Shown here: piece by piece, positions 1-7,938 of the stretch
Layout: the number at the start of each line of letters is the position of its first letter
How positions within the stretch are numbered: the stretch's first letter is position 1
NCBI GenBank assembly: GCA_910584695.1
Contig: CAJUBR010000021.1
Location: 1 to 38,238, forward strand
DNA length: 38,238 nt
Source: an uncultured Lachnospiraceae bacterium
GTDB taxonomy: Bacteria; Bacillota; Clostridia; Lachnospirales; Lachnospiraceae
Direction of reading: 5' to 3'
Position numbers and translations under genes: made by a program
Notes under the pieces: model-generated
What the model saw: only the letters and a program-made list of their open reading frames with translations
Database searches by the model: none
What the model was told of the DNA's origin: nothing

Positions 1-157
1 CTCTTTGTTCCCTTCCGAGCAATCGTTCAATTACTTCGGGCATAAGACCATATTCCCCCTTATCCACCTTGCAGAGTGTCTCTAAAAGCTCATAATCATC
101 AAGTGCACCATCTTCTATGTTATATGCAAATCCTGATACTGTCTTTCCTTCTATCAT
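1..157 (-). CDS. Phage tail assembly chaperone (partial, C-terminus outside window)
   Basis: The reading frame starts at 157 with AGGAGGC seven bases upstream. Its ATG overlaps the TGA of the preceding tail tube gene (ATGA). The 52 visible residues start MIEGKTVSGF and contain an acidic, helix-rich stretch (EDGALDDYELLETL), ending in VIERLLGREQ. No catalytic motif is visible. In siphophages the small gene directly after the tail tube gene normally encodes the tail assembly chaperone (gpG-like), which coats the tape measure protein, often with a frameshifted longer form. That position and the sequence style are the basis for the call. Whether a slippery site follows cannot be seen because the gene runs off the window. 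Confidence 0.6.
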   Translation of the reverse strand, partial: MIEGKTVSGFAYNIEDGALDDYELLETLCKVDKGEYGLMPEVIERLLGREQR

Positions 158-753
158 TCTGTTGCCTCCTGTTCATCTTTTTCTGCTCCGGATTCCGATT
201 GAGAACCTTTTACTATGTATTCATAATGTGTATTTCCCTTTGAATCCGGAACAGCTGTTATTGTAGTCTCATAGCCAATTGCTTCGTCATCCTTATAAGT
301 AATATCCCCAACTTCTGTAACAGGTGCGTTAGGAATTACTATTCGTTTCAACGTGTTGCCTTTTAAAATCATATCAACCACCCACGAACAGGGTTCCGCT
401 TCATCACTGTTTGCGGTAATCACGATTCCTTCATCAAGATTCCCGGTTACATTATTGTTACCATAGACCGCCTTCAACACTTCAACATTCAATGCCTCAA
501 TCAGTGTATAACTGAATGTGTCTGGTTTTTCCGTCTGCATATTAATGACAGTATCACCGCCCCATGATTTAAGGGTGTCTGTTTCCATTGAATTGCTGTT
601 AGTCAATCCATCTTCACTGATATAACCGAGGCAAGCAAATTTACTGTCAAGTTCACTTACTGCATCTGTTGGCAGTGGTGTATCAAGCGGTGCTCTGTAA
701 ATTGCACCGCCAATCTTCGGTTTTCCAGTAGATACTTGTTGTGCGTCAGCCAT
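154..753 (-). CDS. Major tail tube protein
   Basis: A 199-residue protein beginning MADAQQVSTGKPKIGGAIY, a start typical of Firmicute siphophage major tail proteins, which often carry a KVGGAIY-like segment near the N-terminus. The body is beta-rich (SYTLIEALNVEVLKAVYG, then EAIGYETTITAVPDSKGNTHYEYIVKG), as expected for the tail tube fold that polymerises into the rings of the non-contractile tail. The last 15 residues are acidic and probably disordered. It has a strong AGGAGGG site and sits between the tail terminator and the chaperone, the normal place for the tube protein. No Ig-like extension is present. Confidence 0.85.
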   Translation of the reverse strand: MADAQQVSTGKPKIGGAIYRAPLDTPLPTDAVSELDSKFACLGYISEDGLTNSNSMETDTLKSWGGDTVINMQTEKPDTFSYTLIEALNVEVLKAVYGNNNVTGNLDEGIVITANSDEAEPCSWVVDMILKGNTLKRIVIPNAPVTEVGDITYKDDEAIGYETTITAVPDSKGNTHYEYIVKGSQSESGAEKDEQEATE

Positions 754-764
754 TGTTTTCCCTC

Positions 765-1097
765 CTAATAAACCAAATCATATACCGCTTGATAGCGGTA
801 TTGTTTTCTTGTTGTATCTGTATAGTTATAATCTGTATTTCGCTTTGAACTTGAAATATCGGTAAGTGCAGCAATGTTATCCATAGCCTTTTTTACTTTC
901 TCATTCAATTCAGCTGCTAAATACAAAGAGCCTGCATACGATTGCAACGCTAACGTGGCAGACTCAATATGATTTTTTGTACTGCCCCCTGTTTTTTCTA
1001 CTAAAACAAACTGCGGCGGGGGCAGCTCTGGCATTTCCATATATGCCGGTACATCTAACACTGTATCTAGGTATTGGAGTACTATCTCTTCTATCAT
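765..1097 (-). CDS. Phage tail terminator/completion-like protein
   Basis: A 110-residue protein with the pattern MIEEIVLQYLDTVLDVPAYMEMPELPPPQFVLVEKTGG, a central SYAGSLYLAAELNEKVKKAMDNI helix and a C-terminal DYNYTDTTRKQYRYQAVYDLVY strand. This layout (a short helix, a strand with VLVEKTGG, a helix for residues lost from small proteins, then an RYQA strand) resembles tail terminator proteins (gpU-like fold) of siphophages. They cap the tail tube and join it to the head. Gene order supports this: it lies between the HK97 gp10-like gene and the tail tube gene. The exact family is assigned from style and position only. Confidence 0.7.
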   Translation of the reverse strand: MIEEIVLQYLDTVLDVPAYMEMPELPPPQFVLVEKTGGSTKNHIESATLALQSYAGSLYLAAELNEKVKKAMDNIAALTDISSSKRNTDYNYTDTTRKQYRYQAVYDLVY

Positions 1098-1101
1098 TCA
1101 A

Positions 1102-1338
1102 TCACCTTAGTGCCTTTAAAATTGTATTATTTTTTTGGTTTTCATGTATTGCCTTAAAGCTGTCTGTTGCAACTTCCGCATTCACCCGGTTTTTTCCAGT
1201 ATGTGTTGTAACAACATAACCATTACCCAGCTGCTTTAATGCGTTATTTGCACGCTCTTCGCATATTGCCATCATTTCACCAGAGCGTAACAGTTCTTTC
1301 ACTCCTGCTTTGTTCAGTACTATATCAACCTTAGCCAT
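1102..1338 (-). CDS. HK97 gp10-like head-tail joining protein, short form
   Basis: Seventy-eight residues starting MAKVDIVLNKAGVKELLRSGEMMAICEERANNALKQLG, followed by GYVVTTHTGKNRVNAEVATDSFKA and a basic helical end. The helix with LLRS..M..IC.E.A..A followed by a strand containing a TGKNR-like motif is characteristic of the HK97 gp10 family, a neck component at the head-tail junction. Members are usually 110 to 150 residues, so this is a short version. The stop of the preceding gene overlaps its start by eight bases, indicating translational coupling. Confidence 0.75.
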   Translation of the reverse strand: MAKVDIVLNKAGVKELLRSGEMMAICEERANNALKQLGNGYVVTTHTGKNRVNAEVATDSFKAIHENQKNNTILKALR

Positions 1339-1672
1339 ACGCTTCCACCATCACTTTCTTATTCCAGTCCAACGGAATGCCCGCCTCGATTCCTTCAATC
1401 GGGAACCCTAATGTTTTCCATATCTTTCCAAAAAACTCAACCTCGCAATCTTCCCATATGTGGGTATCACCCTTTGGAATTGCCAGTGTATATACTGCTT
1501 TTTTTCCGTATAAATCCTGTGATGTGATAATATCATCCGTGGAAGACGGACTCACCAGAACATTGTCAACCTGTTCCGTGGAATATGTGTAAACAGGACG
1601 ATTAAATCCGTCCATCCCCGATTTCTGTTTTACATGCAAAATTACTGATATTCCTTTAATCATTACCGCCAT
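1331..1672 (-). CDS. Phage head closure / head-tail adaptor protein
   Basis: About 113 residues, mostly beta strands: KGISVILHVKQKSGMDGFNRPVYTYSTEQVDNVLVSPSSTDDI, then GKKAVYTLAIPKGDTHIWEDCEVEFFGKIWKTLG. The DGFNRPVY segment, the VDNVLV strand and the LAIPKGDTHxWED segment are typical of head closure proteins (gp16/SPP1-type or gpFII-like) that plug the portal exit. The start is uncertain: ATG at 1672 has an AGGGG sequence about ten bases upstream, while a TTG at 1681 and an ATG at 1663 are also in frame with poorer spacing. It overlaps the end of the upstream connector gene. Confidence 0.7.
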   Translation of the reverse strand: MAVMIKGISVILHVKQKSGMDGFNRPVYTYSTEQVDNVLVSPSSTDDIITSQDLYGKKAVYTLAIPKGDTHIWEDCEVEFFGKIWKTLGFPIEGIEAGIPLDWNKKVMVEAYG

Positions 1673-2054
1673 ATAAATCAATCGCCCCTATCCTCTGTCT
1701 TCTAAGTCCAAGCCTTGCGAGCTCCGATTTCTTAATAAAAAGACCGCCACCCGGTACAAGAAAGGTACCAGACATTGAATATCCCAATGCAGATTCTGAT
1801 ATCTGTGTCATCGGTTCAGCATCAGTAGATGTCATGAGCGTTCTGGCTACAACATCCACCGTCACTGACTTAGCTACTGTAGCAAGAGCCGCATTACTGC
1901 TAATCATATCGTCTAAATTCTTTCCTGCTTTTTGTGCCTCATATCTCAAACTGTCTGATATCACTGGAAGCAGCTCCTTTGTTCTCTCCACCTCGGATGG
2001 TGTGAGGCTGCGCCATAAATCTTGCACATCTTCAATCGTTGCAAAATTATCCAT
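1656..2054 (-). CDS. Head-tail connector protein (Gp19/Gp15/Gp42 family)
   Basis: A 132-residue protein with MDNFATIEDVQDLWRSLTPSEVERTKELLPVISDSLR at the N-terminus, the usual opening of the Gp19/Gp15/Gp42 connector family (ATxEDVxxLWRxLTxxExxRAxxLL). The central part is alpha-helical (DVVARTLMTS) and the end carries a turn GYSMSGTFLVPGGGLFIKKSELARLG, also found in the family. The protein forms the ring below the portal that receives head closure and tail. Start ATG with AAGGAAG upstream. Its N-terminus overlaps the end of the 50-residue gene before it, and its end overlaps the head closure gene. Confidence 0.85.
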   Translation of the reverse strand: MDNFATIEDVQDLWRSLTPSEVERTKELLPVISDSLRYEAQKAGKNLDDMISSNAALATVAKSVTVDVVARTLMTSTDAEPMTQISESALGYSMSGTFLVPGGGLFIKKSELARLGLRRQRIGAIDLYGGND

Positions 2055-2199
2055 CTTCCTTAATCACCTTTTTCTTTCTTACTGGTGTCTTCTTTTTATC
2101 ATCAGAAGAACTGACAGACTCAATCGCCTGCCAGTTTCCACCCGAAATTTTTGATTTTACATCAATTATTGCACCAGTTTTACGATTCCGGTACTTCAT
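2047..2199 (-). CDS. Small basic phage protein between capsid and connector
   Basis: A 50-residue frame begins MKYRNRKTGAIIDVKSKISGG, continues NWQAIESVSSSDDKKKTPVRKK and ends VIKEDG. Its ATG overlaps the TGA of the capsid gene (ATGA) and its stop overlaps the first codons of the connector gene, so it is tightly coupled in the head operon. The N-terminal half (KYRNKKTGAIIDV, SGGxW) matches small proteins that commonly follow the major capsid gene in Firmicute siphophages. The C-terminal half is a lysine-rich, probably disordered tail. A role in head-tail joining is inferred from position; the molecular function is unknown. Confidence 0.75.
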   Translation of the reverse strand: MKYRNRKTGAIIDVKSKISGGNWQAIESVSSSDDKKKTPVRKKKVIKEDG

Positions 2200-3104
2200 G
2201 ATTTTTCTCCTTCTGTTACTGTGGCTTTGGTTGCAATCCTTGCAAATGCAGCCGGGTCAATGATTGCCCACCCTATATAAGTCTCAGCACGAAGATACAC
2301 CTGATTAAATGCCTTAAGGTCCTGTCCTGACTGGTCCGGGTCTCCATACTGAATCACTTCTAATGGGATTTCTTTTGCATATCCCCATTTAAAGGCATTT
2401 GCAAAATCACCAACAATAGCCTGGTCATTAGAGCCATTGAACGATACCGTGCTATTTACATCTACCGGAAGACCATGTACATTACCCGGGTTGGCTCCCC
2501 ATGCAAGCTCTGGATATTGCTTTACACCATTTACTGTCAAGGATGCTAATGTGGAACTGAATGCCTTTGACATTGCCATTCCTGTTACGTCATAGCCTTC
2601 ATCTACAGCTGCAATTGCTGATTCGATATTTTCCTCAATCTGCGTTTCATCATAATCTATTACTGCAATATTAGTGTTGGTATCAAATGAATTTGTACCA
2701 ATCAAAGCAGAGGCTTCCTTCTTTCTTGGATTGACACCATGCATTGCCATGATATCCAATCCTCTTGCCACCTTCTTTGCATATCCTTCATTAAACGCCT
2801 TCAAAATGTCCAGCTGCTTTTCTTCTGAAGCATACAAAAACTCATCCGTAACACGTGCACCATACTCAATCTTAATCGGAACGACCTTGACGGGTGCAAC
2901 TGTTACCGAACCAGCCTCTTTCTTTGTATTCTCCGCTACGATATTTACCTCATCATCCATTGAAAATGTAAACATTTCAATTCCATTAAAAGGAATCGGA
3001 ATCGAGCCTGCTAATTTTGCAATGGAGGAGTGCCCGGATACCTTTGAAAATAAATCTTTTACTGTTTCTGGTGCGAATAACTCGCCTTTTGCTAATGCTG
3101 CCAT
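2196..3104 (-). CDS. Major capsid protein, HK97 fold
   Basis: A 302-residue protein. The N-terminus MAALAKGELFAPETVKDLFSKVSGHSSIAKL is followed by SIPIPFNGIEMFTFSMDDEVNIVAE, where the E-loop lies, then the P-domain strand VTVAPVKVVPIKIEYGARVTDEFLYAS. The spine helix ILKAFNEGYAKKVARGLDIMAMHGVNPR and an A-domain with PELAWGANPGNVHGLPVDVNSTV follow. The end, VYLRAETYIGWAIIDPAAFARI, is the usual P-domain strand and tail of HK97-type capsids. The length is normal for versions with a separate scaffold gene, which is present directly upstream. Ribosome binding site GGAGAA. It forms the icosahedral shell. Confidence 0.93.
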   Translation of the reverse strand: MAALAKGELFAPETVKDLFSKVSGHSSIAKLAGSIPIPFNGIEMFTFSMDDEVNIVAENTKKEAGSVTVAPVKVVPIKIEYGARVTDEFLYASEEKQLDILKAFNEGYAKKVARGLDIMAMHGVNPRKKEASALIGTNSFDTNTNIAVIDYDETQIEENIESAIAAVDEGYDVTGMAMSKAFSSTLASLTVNGVKQYPELAWGANPGNVHGLPVDVNSTVSFNGSNDQAIVGDFANAFKWGYAKEIPLEVIQYGDPDQSGQDLKAFNQVYLRAETYIGWAIIDPAAFARIATKATVTEGEKS

Positions 3105-3106
3105 AC

Positions 3107-3589
3107 TTATTCTCCTTTACTTGTTAAATTTTTTAATGTGTTTCTCAATGCTGTATCTGCTCCTGAAATATTCTTTTCATCAGATGCCAGAGGCGGCTCA
3201 TTCTTTGAATTTCCCATCAATATCTTTAATGAATCTGCACTCACTCTGATAGAATTTTCATCCTCACCTTTCAGAAAATCAATCGCTTCGTAAGACAAGC
3301 CGACTTCCCGGGCAATTTTTGTTTTTAGAGAAGTAATCTCGTAGCCCTTAATCTTGGAATCCCGCTCTGCGATTTCCCTGTCGTGATTTGCAATCTTTTC
3401 ATTTGCGTCATTTAGGGCTGCCTGCAGATTACCAATCTGCTTTTCATATTCCTCTTTCTTTGCCTTTGCATCATCTGGTGAAAGATAACCCTCATACTGC
3501 TTTGCCAAAGCTTCTTTCTCCTGATTAATCCTGTCACTAATTACTGCATCCAGCTGTTCCTGCGTTTCAATCGTCTGAAATTCTGCCAT
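3107..3589 (-). CDS. Capsid scaffolding protein (DUF4355-like)
   Basis: A 160-residue, highly charged protein. Residues 10 to 95 form a coiled coil (QEQLDAVISDRINQEKEALAKQYEGYLS, then AKKEEYEKQIGNLQAALNDANEKIANHDREIAERD). A KTKIAREVGLSYEAIDFLKGEDENSI segment follows, which is the hallmark C-terminal block of DUF4355 scaffold proteins. The C-terminus is polar with a short helix NTLKNLTSKGE that would contact the capsid protein. It sits immediately upstream of the capsid gene, as scaffolds do. It is expected to guide procapsid assembly and leave before DNA packaging. No protease motif is visible here. Confidence 0.85.
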   Translation of the reverse strand: MAEFQTIETQEQLDAVISDRINQEKEALAKQYEGYLSPDDAKAKKEEYEKQIGNLQAALNDANEKIANHDREIAERDSKIKGYEITSLKTKIAREVGLSYEAIDFLKGEDENSIRVSADSLKILMGNSKNEPPLASDEKNISGADTALRNTLKNLTSKGE

Positions 3590-3674
3590 TCTTAACTCCT
3601 TTCCTCGCTTTTTTCAGCGATATCCATAATTTATATACCAACAGACATACAGTGTCTGGCTTGGTTTTTTGCAA

Positions 3675-3700
3675 ATAAAAAAACACCCCGGAGGAGTGCT
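3675..3700 (-). terminator. Rho-independent terminator after terminase gene
   Basis: On the minus strand the sequence forms a CACTCC / GGGGTG stem with one G-T pair and a three-base loop, followed by a run of seven T then ATTT. It begins directly after the terminase stop codon, between terminase and scaffold, so it should reduce read-through in the middle of the morphogenesis operon. Confidence 0.7.
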
Positions 3701-5092
3701 CTAATAACTCACTTTTTGCTTTCTCTTTTCTTTATATTCGCTACAGGCCCAATATGCATAAATTGCACTGTCCAACAATGCAATTTCTATCTTATCAACC
3801 TGTGACTTATACCCAAAACCGCCATTTGACCCGATAGCCCTTTTTTCACAGTTTTCAGCTGCCTGTGCCAATGACAGCTGATTCATATGTACTACCTTCT
3901 GTTGACACAACCCCTGTTCAAATGCGGAATTTGCAAGAATAATCTCTTTCACCGTTGGGAGTGTCGGTTTCTTCAATCTTTCTTTCTTCATTTCATCCGC
4001 CAAAAGCTGCTGTCCATTTGCTCCATCAACAACGACCTTCTGTACATCCGCTTTTGATAGAAAAGCAATAATCCATGTATTTCCGGCTCTGATTTCTCTG
4101 CAGTCTATTGCCTCTATAAATATCCTGTCATCCTTTGTTTTTACTGCAATTGACATAGCGACATTTCCATCTTTTCCATACTTGATGCCAACGAACAATT
4201 TTCCTTTCAGTTCCGGGAGCCTTGACACCTTTAATGATTCCCACTCTGCTTTGCTGATAGCGGATTTCTGATTGTACTTTATCCATAAGCCCAATCTCTG
4301 AATATTGAAATCCACATGATCCGTTGTGATTTCATCTAAAATGGCACGTTCTGTTAGGATGGTGCCGAGTGATGGATTCGTTTCATACCACAATTCACGA
4401 TTATATACATCTGATTCTTCCGGTACTGACCACTCAGCCCAGCCGCCATTAATTGTTGCTCCGGCAAGTGTTTTTTCCCTATATTTAAAAAAAACGGTTC
4501 CAGAGCTGACCGGGGTCGGCGGAGTTCCACAAAAAATCGTCTGTGGATTTTTACTGTCAGATACCACATATTTTAATGCACTCTCCTGGTCATCTGTATA
4601 CTCTTGGGCTTCATCTATAACTAAAAGGTCGAATCCCTCACCCAGACCGCCTTTTGACGATCTTGTGCGAAATTCGACCCTTGCATCACTGCCTTTTATA
4701 TAAATGCACTCTCTACCAGAGGCTTTAATTGACTTATATTCTATTTTTGCTTTATCAAGCAGACTGCACAGGCGTTCCCATGCTGTATGGGATGTTGTTG
4801 TCCTGTGTGCTGTATGAAGTATCTTCTCGCCGTTTTTAAGACCCCACATTTCACGCATTACCACAATTTCATTCTTACCGTTACGCCTCGGGACTGAATA
4901 GCCGAATTTCGTGTGTACCCACAACCCATCTTCATTCATTGCTAATATGTCATACAAAAGCAACTCCTGCCATTCCTGAGCTGTTCTTCCAGTTGTATTG
5001 TATATGTCGATTGCTTCCTGTCCTTTTGTTTCTTCGTAAGGAATCACAATTGAATCTGTTGGTGTCTGTCTTCCTTTTCTTATTTCTGCCAC
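3701..5092 (-). CDS. terL: Phage terminase large subunit
   Basis: A 463-residue packaging motor. The ATPase domain has an arginine-rich Walker A variant VPRRNGKN (about residues 67 to 74), Walker B LLVIDEAQ (156 to 163) and coupling motif FCGTPPTP (187 to 194). The nuclease domain starts near residue 300 with LFVGIKYGKDGNVAMSIAV, then KVVVDGANGQQL and a C-terminal LLDSAIYAYWAC; these supply the acidic metal ligands of the RNase H-like fold. In this subfamily the first acidic position is usually in the following turn (KDG), so the K in VGIK is not alarming. GTG start with GGAGGTG upstream. It is unusually placed downstream of portal and MuF, and lies between two hairpins. Confidence 0.93.
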   Translation of the reverse strand: MAEIRKGRQTPTDSIVIPYEETKGQEAIDIYNTTGRTAQEWQELLLYDILAMNEDGLWVHTKFGYSVPRRNGKNEIVVMREMWGLKNGEKILHTAHRTTTSHTAWERLCSLLDKAKIEYKSIKASGRECIYIKGSDARVEFRTRSSKGGLGEGFDLLVIDEAQEYTDDQESALKYVVSDSKNPQTIFCGTPPTPVSSGTVFFKYREKTLAGATINGGWAEWSVPEESDVYNRELWYETNPSLGTILTERAILDEITTDHVDFNIQRLGLWIKYNQKSAISKAEWESLKVSRLPELKGKLFVGIKYGKDGNVAMSIAVKTKDDRIFIEAIDCREIRAGNTWIIAFLSKADVQKVVVDGANGQQLLADEMKKERLKKPTLPTVKEIILANSAFEQGLCQQKVVHMNQLSLAQAAENCEKRAIGSNGGFGYKSQVDKIEIALLDSAIYAYWACSEYKEKRKQKVSY

Positions 5093-5103
5093 GACACCTC
5101 CTC

Positions 5104-5139
5104 CTTAATAATAAAACCTCGCCATTCAAACAACGAGGT
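5104..5139 (-). terminator. Hairpin upstream of terminase (weak terminator or attenuator)
   Basis: A perfect 7-bp stem AACCTCG (5114 to 5120) / CGAGGTT (5133 to 5139) with a 12-base loop is followed on the minus strand by TTTATTATTA. It lies between the 52-residue gene and the terminase ribosome binding site. The T tract is interrupted, so termination is probably partial. Confidence 0.5.
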
Positions 5140-5163
5140 TCTTCTTATAATATATTTTTTCTA

Positions 5164-5322
5164 TTATTCATCATTTTTTAAAATTCCGTATTTCTTCATT
5201 AATCTTCTTAAATCACCTTTACCCTTCTTTATTTCCTCTTCTGTTAAATTAGATTCTCCCACGGTTACTGGCTCCGGAATATCTTCCATTCTCTTTTTTA
5301 ACCAATATTCGTAATCATCCAT
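5164..5322 (-). CDS. Small charged phage protein, unknown function
   Basis: Fifty-two residues beginning MDDYEYWLKKRMEDIPEP and continuing through an acidic helix (ESNLTEEEIKKG) to a basic helix (KGDLRRLMKKYG). The start at 5322 is chosen for its strong GAGGAGGTG site; an upstream in-frame codon at 5349 lies inside the MuF gene. It begins four bases after the MuF-toxin stop. I do not recognise a family. Directly following a toxin-domain fusion, it could be an immunity partner of the ADP-ribosyltransferase or merely a small structural gene. The immunity idea rests only on position and acidity. Confidence 0.6.
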   Translation of the reverse strand: MDDYEYWLKKRMEDIPEPVTVGESNLTEEEIKKGKGDLRRLMKKYGILKNDE

Positions 5323-5326
5323 AAGC

Positions 5327-6583
5327 TTACACCTCCTCAAGCAGAACATTCCATTTTCCTTTAAATTTTTCTTTGGATATTACCCTAAATCTGCTATTTT
5401 TCTCATACAAAATTTCTTTCTCTCTATAATTTAGCTTTGATATATCATGACCTTTTTTTGAATTTTGTATAAATAACTGAACTTGTCCATCCGGATTATA
5501 TAAATTATCACCACTTGTAGTACTAATATATTCTTTAAACTGTTTAATGTCACCAATTCGTAATTTATTAACAAATGATTCTACTTGATTTTCTGAGTAG
5601 AAATATAATGAACGTGATATATCACCATTATAAACAGGTATTTTTTTTAATGCACTATCTAAATCTGAACAAAACTTTTTTTCATCATTTGTTAGTTTAA
5701 TTCCTTTTCTTAGCTTATCATTAATAACATAAGCTTCTGAACTTACATAATCAGTTAATGCTTTACTTTCATTATACGATAATCCATTTTCAGCAATAAG
5801 TGTTCTATATTCCGTTTTTCTTGTATCTTTATCTGGCTCAACAACAATTTGTTTCCTTTTTTCTATTTTATCACTTTCCTCTATATCTTTCCACTGCTTT
5901 GACCATACATTTTGCCTTTTCCCATCTCCTGGGTCATATTCCACTGTGCAATCACAATTCTCATGCCTTCTATATACATCTTTAGGCACATTAGGATATT
6001 CATAAATTCCTGCAATCTGTGTACACCATTTACAACATTTACCTGTTGTTTTCCTAATAATCCGAGGTTGCATACCTGCTTTTGCATGAAATTCTGAATT
6101 AGCTTTTATAGAATCATCTACAATACTATTTGCTGCTGTTTTAACAGGTGCATTCAGTATCCAAGATATATTATTATAATTATCTTCACTTGAAATTCTA
6201 TTCACAATTCCTTTTATTCTATCATTGTTTAATTGTGGGGTTACTGCCTTTATTCCAATTCCAGCCTTTTTATTCAGGTTCTCTTGTACATCATCCACAT
6301 ATTTTGCTATAAAATCATAATTTTGTTTCATTGTTGGTGTTATGACTCTATTCGCAATGTTATACCACATTTTACCTTCTGGTAATGCATCTGATGATAT
6401 GTTTCTTTGGTACGCTTCTGTCAAAATTGTTCCAACTCTTCCTGCGTATTTATATGCTTCTGAATGAGTAGCAGTTCCTTTTTCCAATTTCTTATTCAAA
6501 TCAGCAATTATAGAATCTTTATTAAATTGTTCTCTAAAATCCTTTTCAATCTTTTTTAATAACTCTGGTGCAACATCTTCCAT
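5327..6583 (-). CDS. MuF-type minor head protein fused to ADP-ribosyltransferase toxin domain
   Basis: A 418-residue fusion. Residues 1 to about 235 are a head morphogenesis protein: N-terminal helices, then GKCCKWCTQIAGIYEYP (181 to 197) with YRRHENCDCTVEY, a cysteine/histidine cluster typical of MuF proteins. Residues about 255 to 418 resemble the ART exoenzyme fold: ALKKIPVYNGDISRSLYF with R324, the strand KEYISTTSG with S354-T-T-S357, and YREKEILYEKNSRFRVI with E388-x-E390. R, STS and ExE together are the triad of arginine-type ADP-ribosyltransferases. The C-terminal part is noticeably AT-rich compared with the portal gene. MuF-toxin fusions are known in temperate phages; the toxin may be packaged in the virion and delivered, or act in the host. 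Start four codons into a GGGGTATGTATG context. Confidence 0.85.
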   Translation of the reverse strand: MEDVAPELLKKIEKDFREQFNKDSIIADLNKKLEKGTATHSEAYKYAGRVGTILTEAYQRNISSDALPEGKMWYNIANRVITPTMKQNYDFIAKYVDDVQENLNKKAGIGIKAVTPQLNNDRIKGIVNRISSEDNYNNISWILNAPVKTAANSIVDDSIKANSEFHAKAGMQPRIIRKTTGKCCKWCTQIAGIYEYPNVPKDVYRRHENCDCTVEYDPGDGKRQNVWSKQWKDIEESDKIEKRKQIVVEPDKDTRKTEYRTLIAENGLSYNESKALTDYVSSEAYVINDKLRKGIKLTNDEKKFCSDLDSALKKIPVYNGDISRSLYFYSENQVESFVNKLRIGDIKQFKEYISTTSGDNLYNPDGQVQLFIQNSKKGHDISKLNYREKEILYEKNSRFRVISKEKFKGKWNVLLEEV

Positions 6584-6591
6584 ACATACCC

Positions 6592-7848
6592 CTATTCTTC
6601 AGTATTAATATTTTCCACTTCTATTTCACTAGCTTGGATTCCTGTTAAATTTCTTAAATTATCTTTATTGAAGTATCCATGAACCGCCTGATTAATCTTA
6701 ATCGCACCATCACCTATGCTGGATAACATTGCTGCATCCGGTTCAAATATTGGTTCCCATACAGGCTTTGTCAAATATATCTGTCTCCTCTGATAAGGAA
6801 AATCGTCTCTGACGCATGCCGCCAAATATCCGGCATTCAAAAATCCGCTTCCGAATGTTCTTTGTGCTTTTCTGGCTGCTAACCGGAGGTTCTCATGACT
6901 TGCTTTAATCGCTTCTGCACTTGACGGATTGTCTGATACAAAGCCAAGGTCATCTGTTGTCAAGCCGCTTTCTCCTGCAAACAGCGAAGCAAACATTCTA
7001 AGCTGGTCAACATACGGTGTCATGCTTTGCTGCGTGAATTGTCCTACCGTTGGTAAATCTCCATCTTCATCCTTGGTAAATGTCAGCATTGCTGACATGG
7101 CCGCTTTCCATTTATCATCAATCTCTGCATCTTCCGCTAAGCCTAAAGCATATTTTTGCGGATAAGAATAAAATTCTGCCGACACCTCTGCCCTTCGGAT
7201 TGTTCTTAGTGCTGATTGTACAATATTCATTTCCGCTCTGGTGATTCGTGAGTGACCAAAAGGACGTTTCGCATCCGGTCTGTAAACAATAGGTACTAAA
7301 AGCGGATATGGTACGTTGTATGTATATGTTTCCGGTTCACGGTTTTTATAGATATACTGTGTTTTTCCTGTTGTAAAATATGCTTCTATCACTGGCCTGT
7401 CATATTCGTCCCGTTCCAGCACGGCATAGCCTTCTTTTAACAGTCCGGTAATAGGGTCTATAATTCCTGTAGCATTATAGCCATCAATAACCTGCAGCCT
7501 TGGGTATCCGTCATTCCCCGCTGATATGTAAATGAAGCTGCATGCAGAAATCAGAGCGGAGATAATAGCAGAATCAAATAGTGTATCGGGATTATTCATA
7601 TTAAATATAGTGTTCATGTCAAAATTATCATTTTCAAACTCTCGAAATACAATCCTGTCCCCCAGGCTGTCCACGGCTTTTCCGCACCATCCCAGCATAG
7701 CCTGAATCCACCTTAGTTCGTCTGGAATCAGCTTCGATTTATCTCTTACTCTATTCTTCATTGTATAATATTTATATCGCAACTCGACTCTCGCCTGCTT
7801 GCTTATAAGTTTATTTTTCAAGTATTGAATCCCTTTATATTCCGACAT
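6592..7848 (-). CDS. Phage portal protein (SPP1 gp6-like)
   Basis: A 418-residue protein with features of SPP1 gp6-type portals: an N-terminal segment of helices (KYYTMKNRVRDKSKLIPDELRWIQAMLGWCGKAVDSLGDRIVF), a wing region with SACSFIYISAGNDGYPRLQVIDGYNATGIIDP, then PLLVPIVYRPDAKRPFGHSRITRAEMNIVQSALRTIRRAEVSAEFYSYPQKYALG, which is the stem and conserved clip region. GFVSDNPSSAEAIKASHENLRLAARKAQRTF forms the long crown-side helix. Twelve copies form the vertex ring through which DNA passes. The ribosome binding site is AGAGG. In most related phages a terminase pair precedes the portal; here the HNH gene and a GC-rich 90-base gap come instead. Confidence 0.92.
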   Translation of the reverse strand: MSEYKGIQYLKNKLISKQARVELRYKYYTMKNRVRDKSKLIPDELRWIQAMLGWCGKAVDSLGDRIVFREFENDNFDMNTIFNMNNPDTLFDSAIISALISACSFIYISAGNDGYPRLQVIDGYNATGIIDPITGLLKEGYAVLERDEYDRPVIEAYFTTGKTQYIYKNREPETYTYNVPYPLLVPIVYRPDAKRPFGHSRITRAEMNIVQSALRTIRRAEVSAEFYSYPQKYALGLAEDAEIDDKWKAAMSAMLTFTKDEDGDLPTVGQFTQQSMTPYVDQLRMFASLFAGESGLTTDDLGFVSDNPSSAEAIKASHENLRLAARKAQRTFGSGFLNAGYLAACVRDDFPYQRRQIYLTKPVWEPIFEPDAAMLSSIGDGAIKINQAVHGYFNKDNLRNLTGIQASEIEVENINTEE

Positions 7849-7938
7849 TTCTTACCTCTTTCCAAAAAAATCGTGAGAAAATTTTCGTAGTGACGGCGTG
7901 AATGGCTGACGAGCCCCTCCCCAGGGAGGTATGCCCCC
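7849..7938 (-). other. GC-rich gap between HNH and portal, candidate cos/packaging region
   Basis: The stretch 7912 to 7941 contains C- and G-runs (GCCCCTCCCCAGGGAGG, then GCCCCCCTA) in an otherwise AT-rich phage genome, with an imperfect CCTCCC-GGGAGG symmetry. In HNH-containing siphophages cohesive ends commonly lie next to the HNH and terminase genes. No small terminase frame is present here. The cos assignment is inference. Confidence 0.35.
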
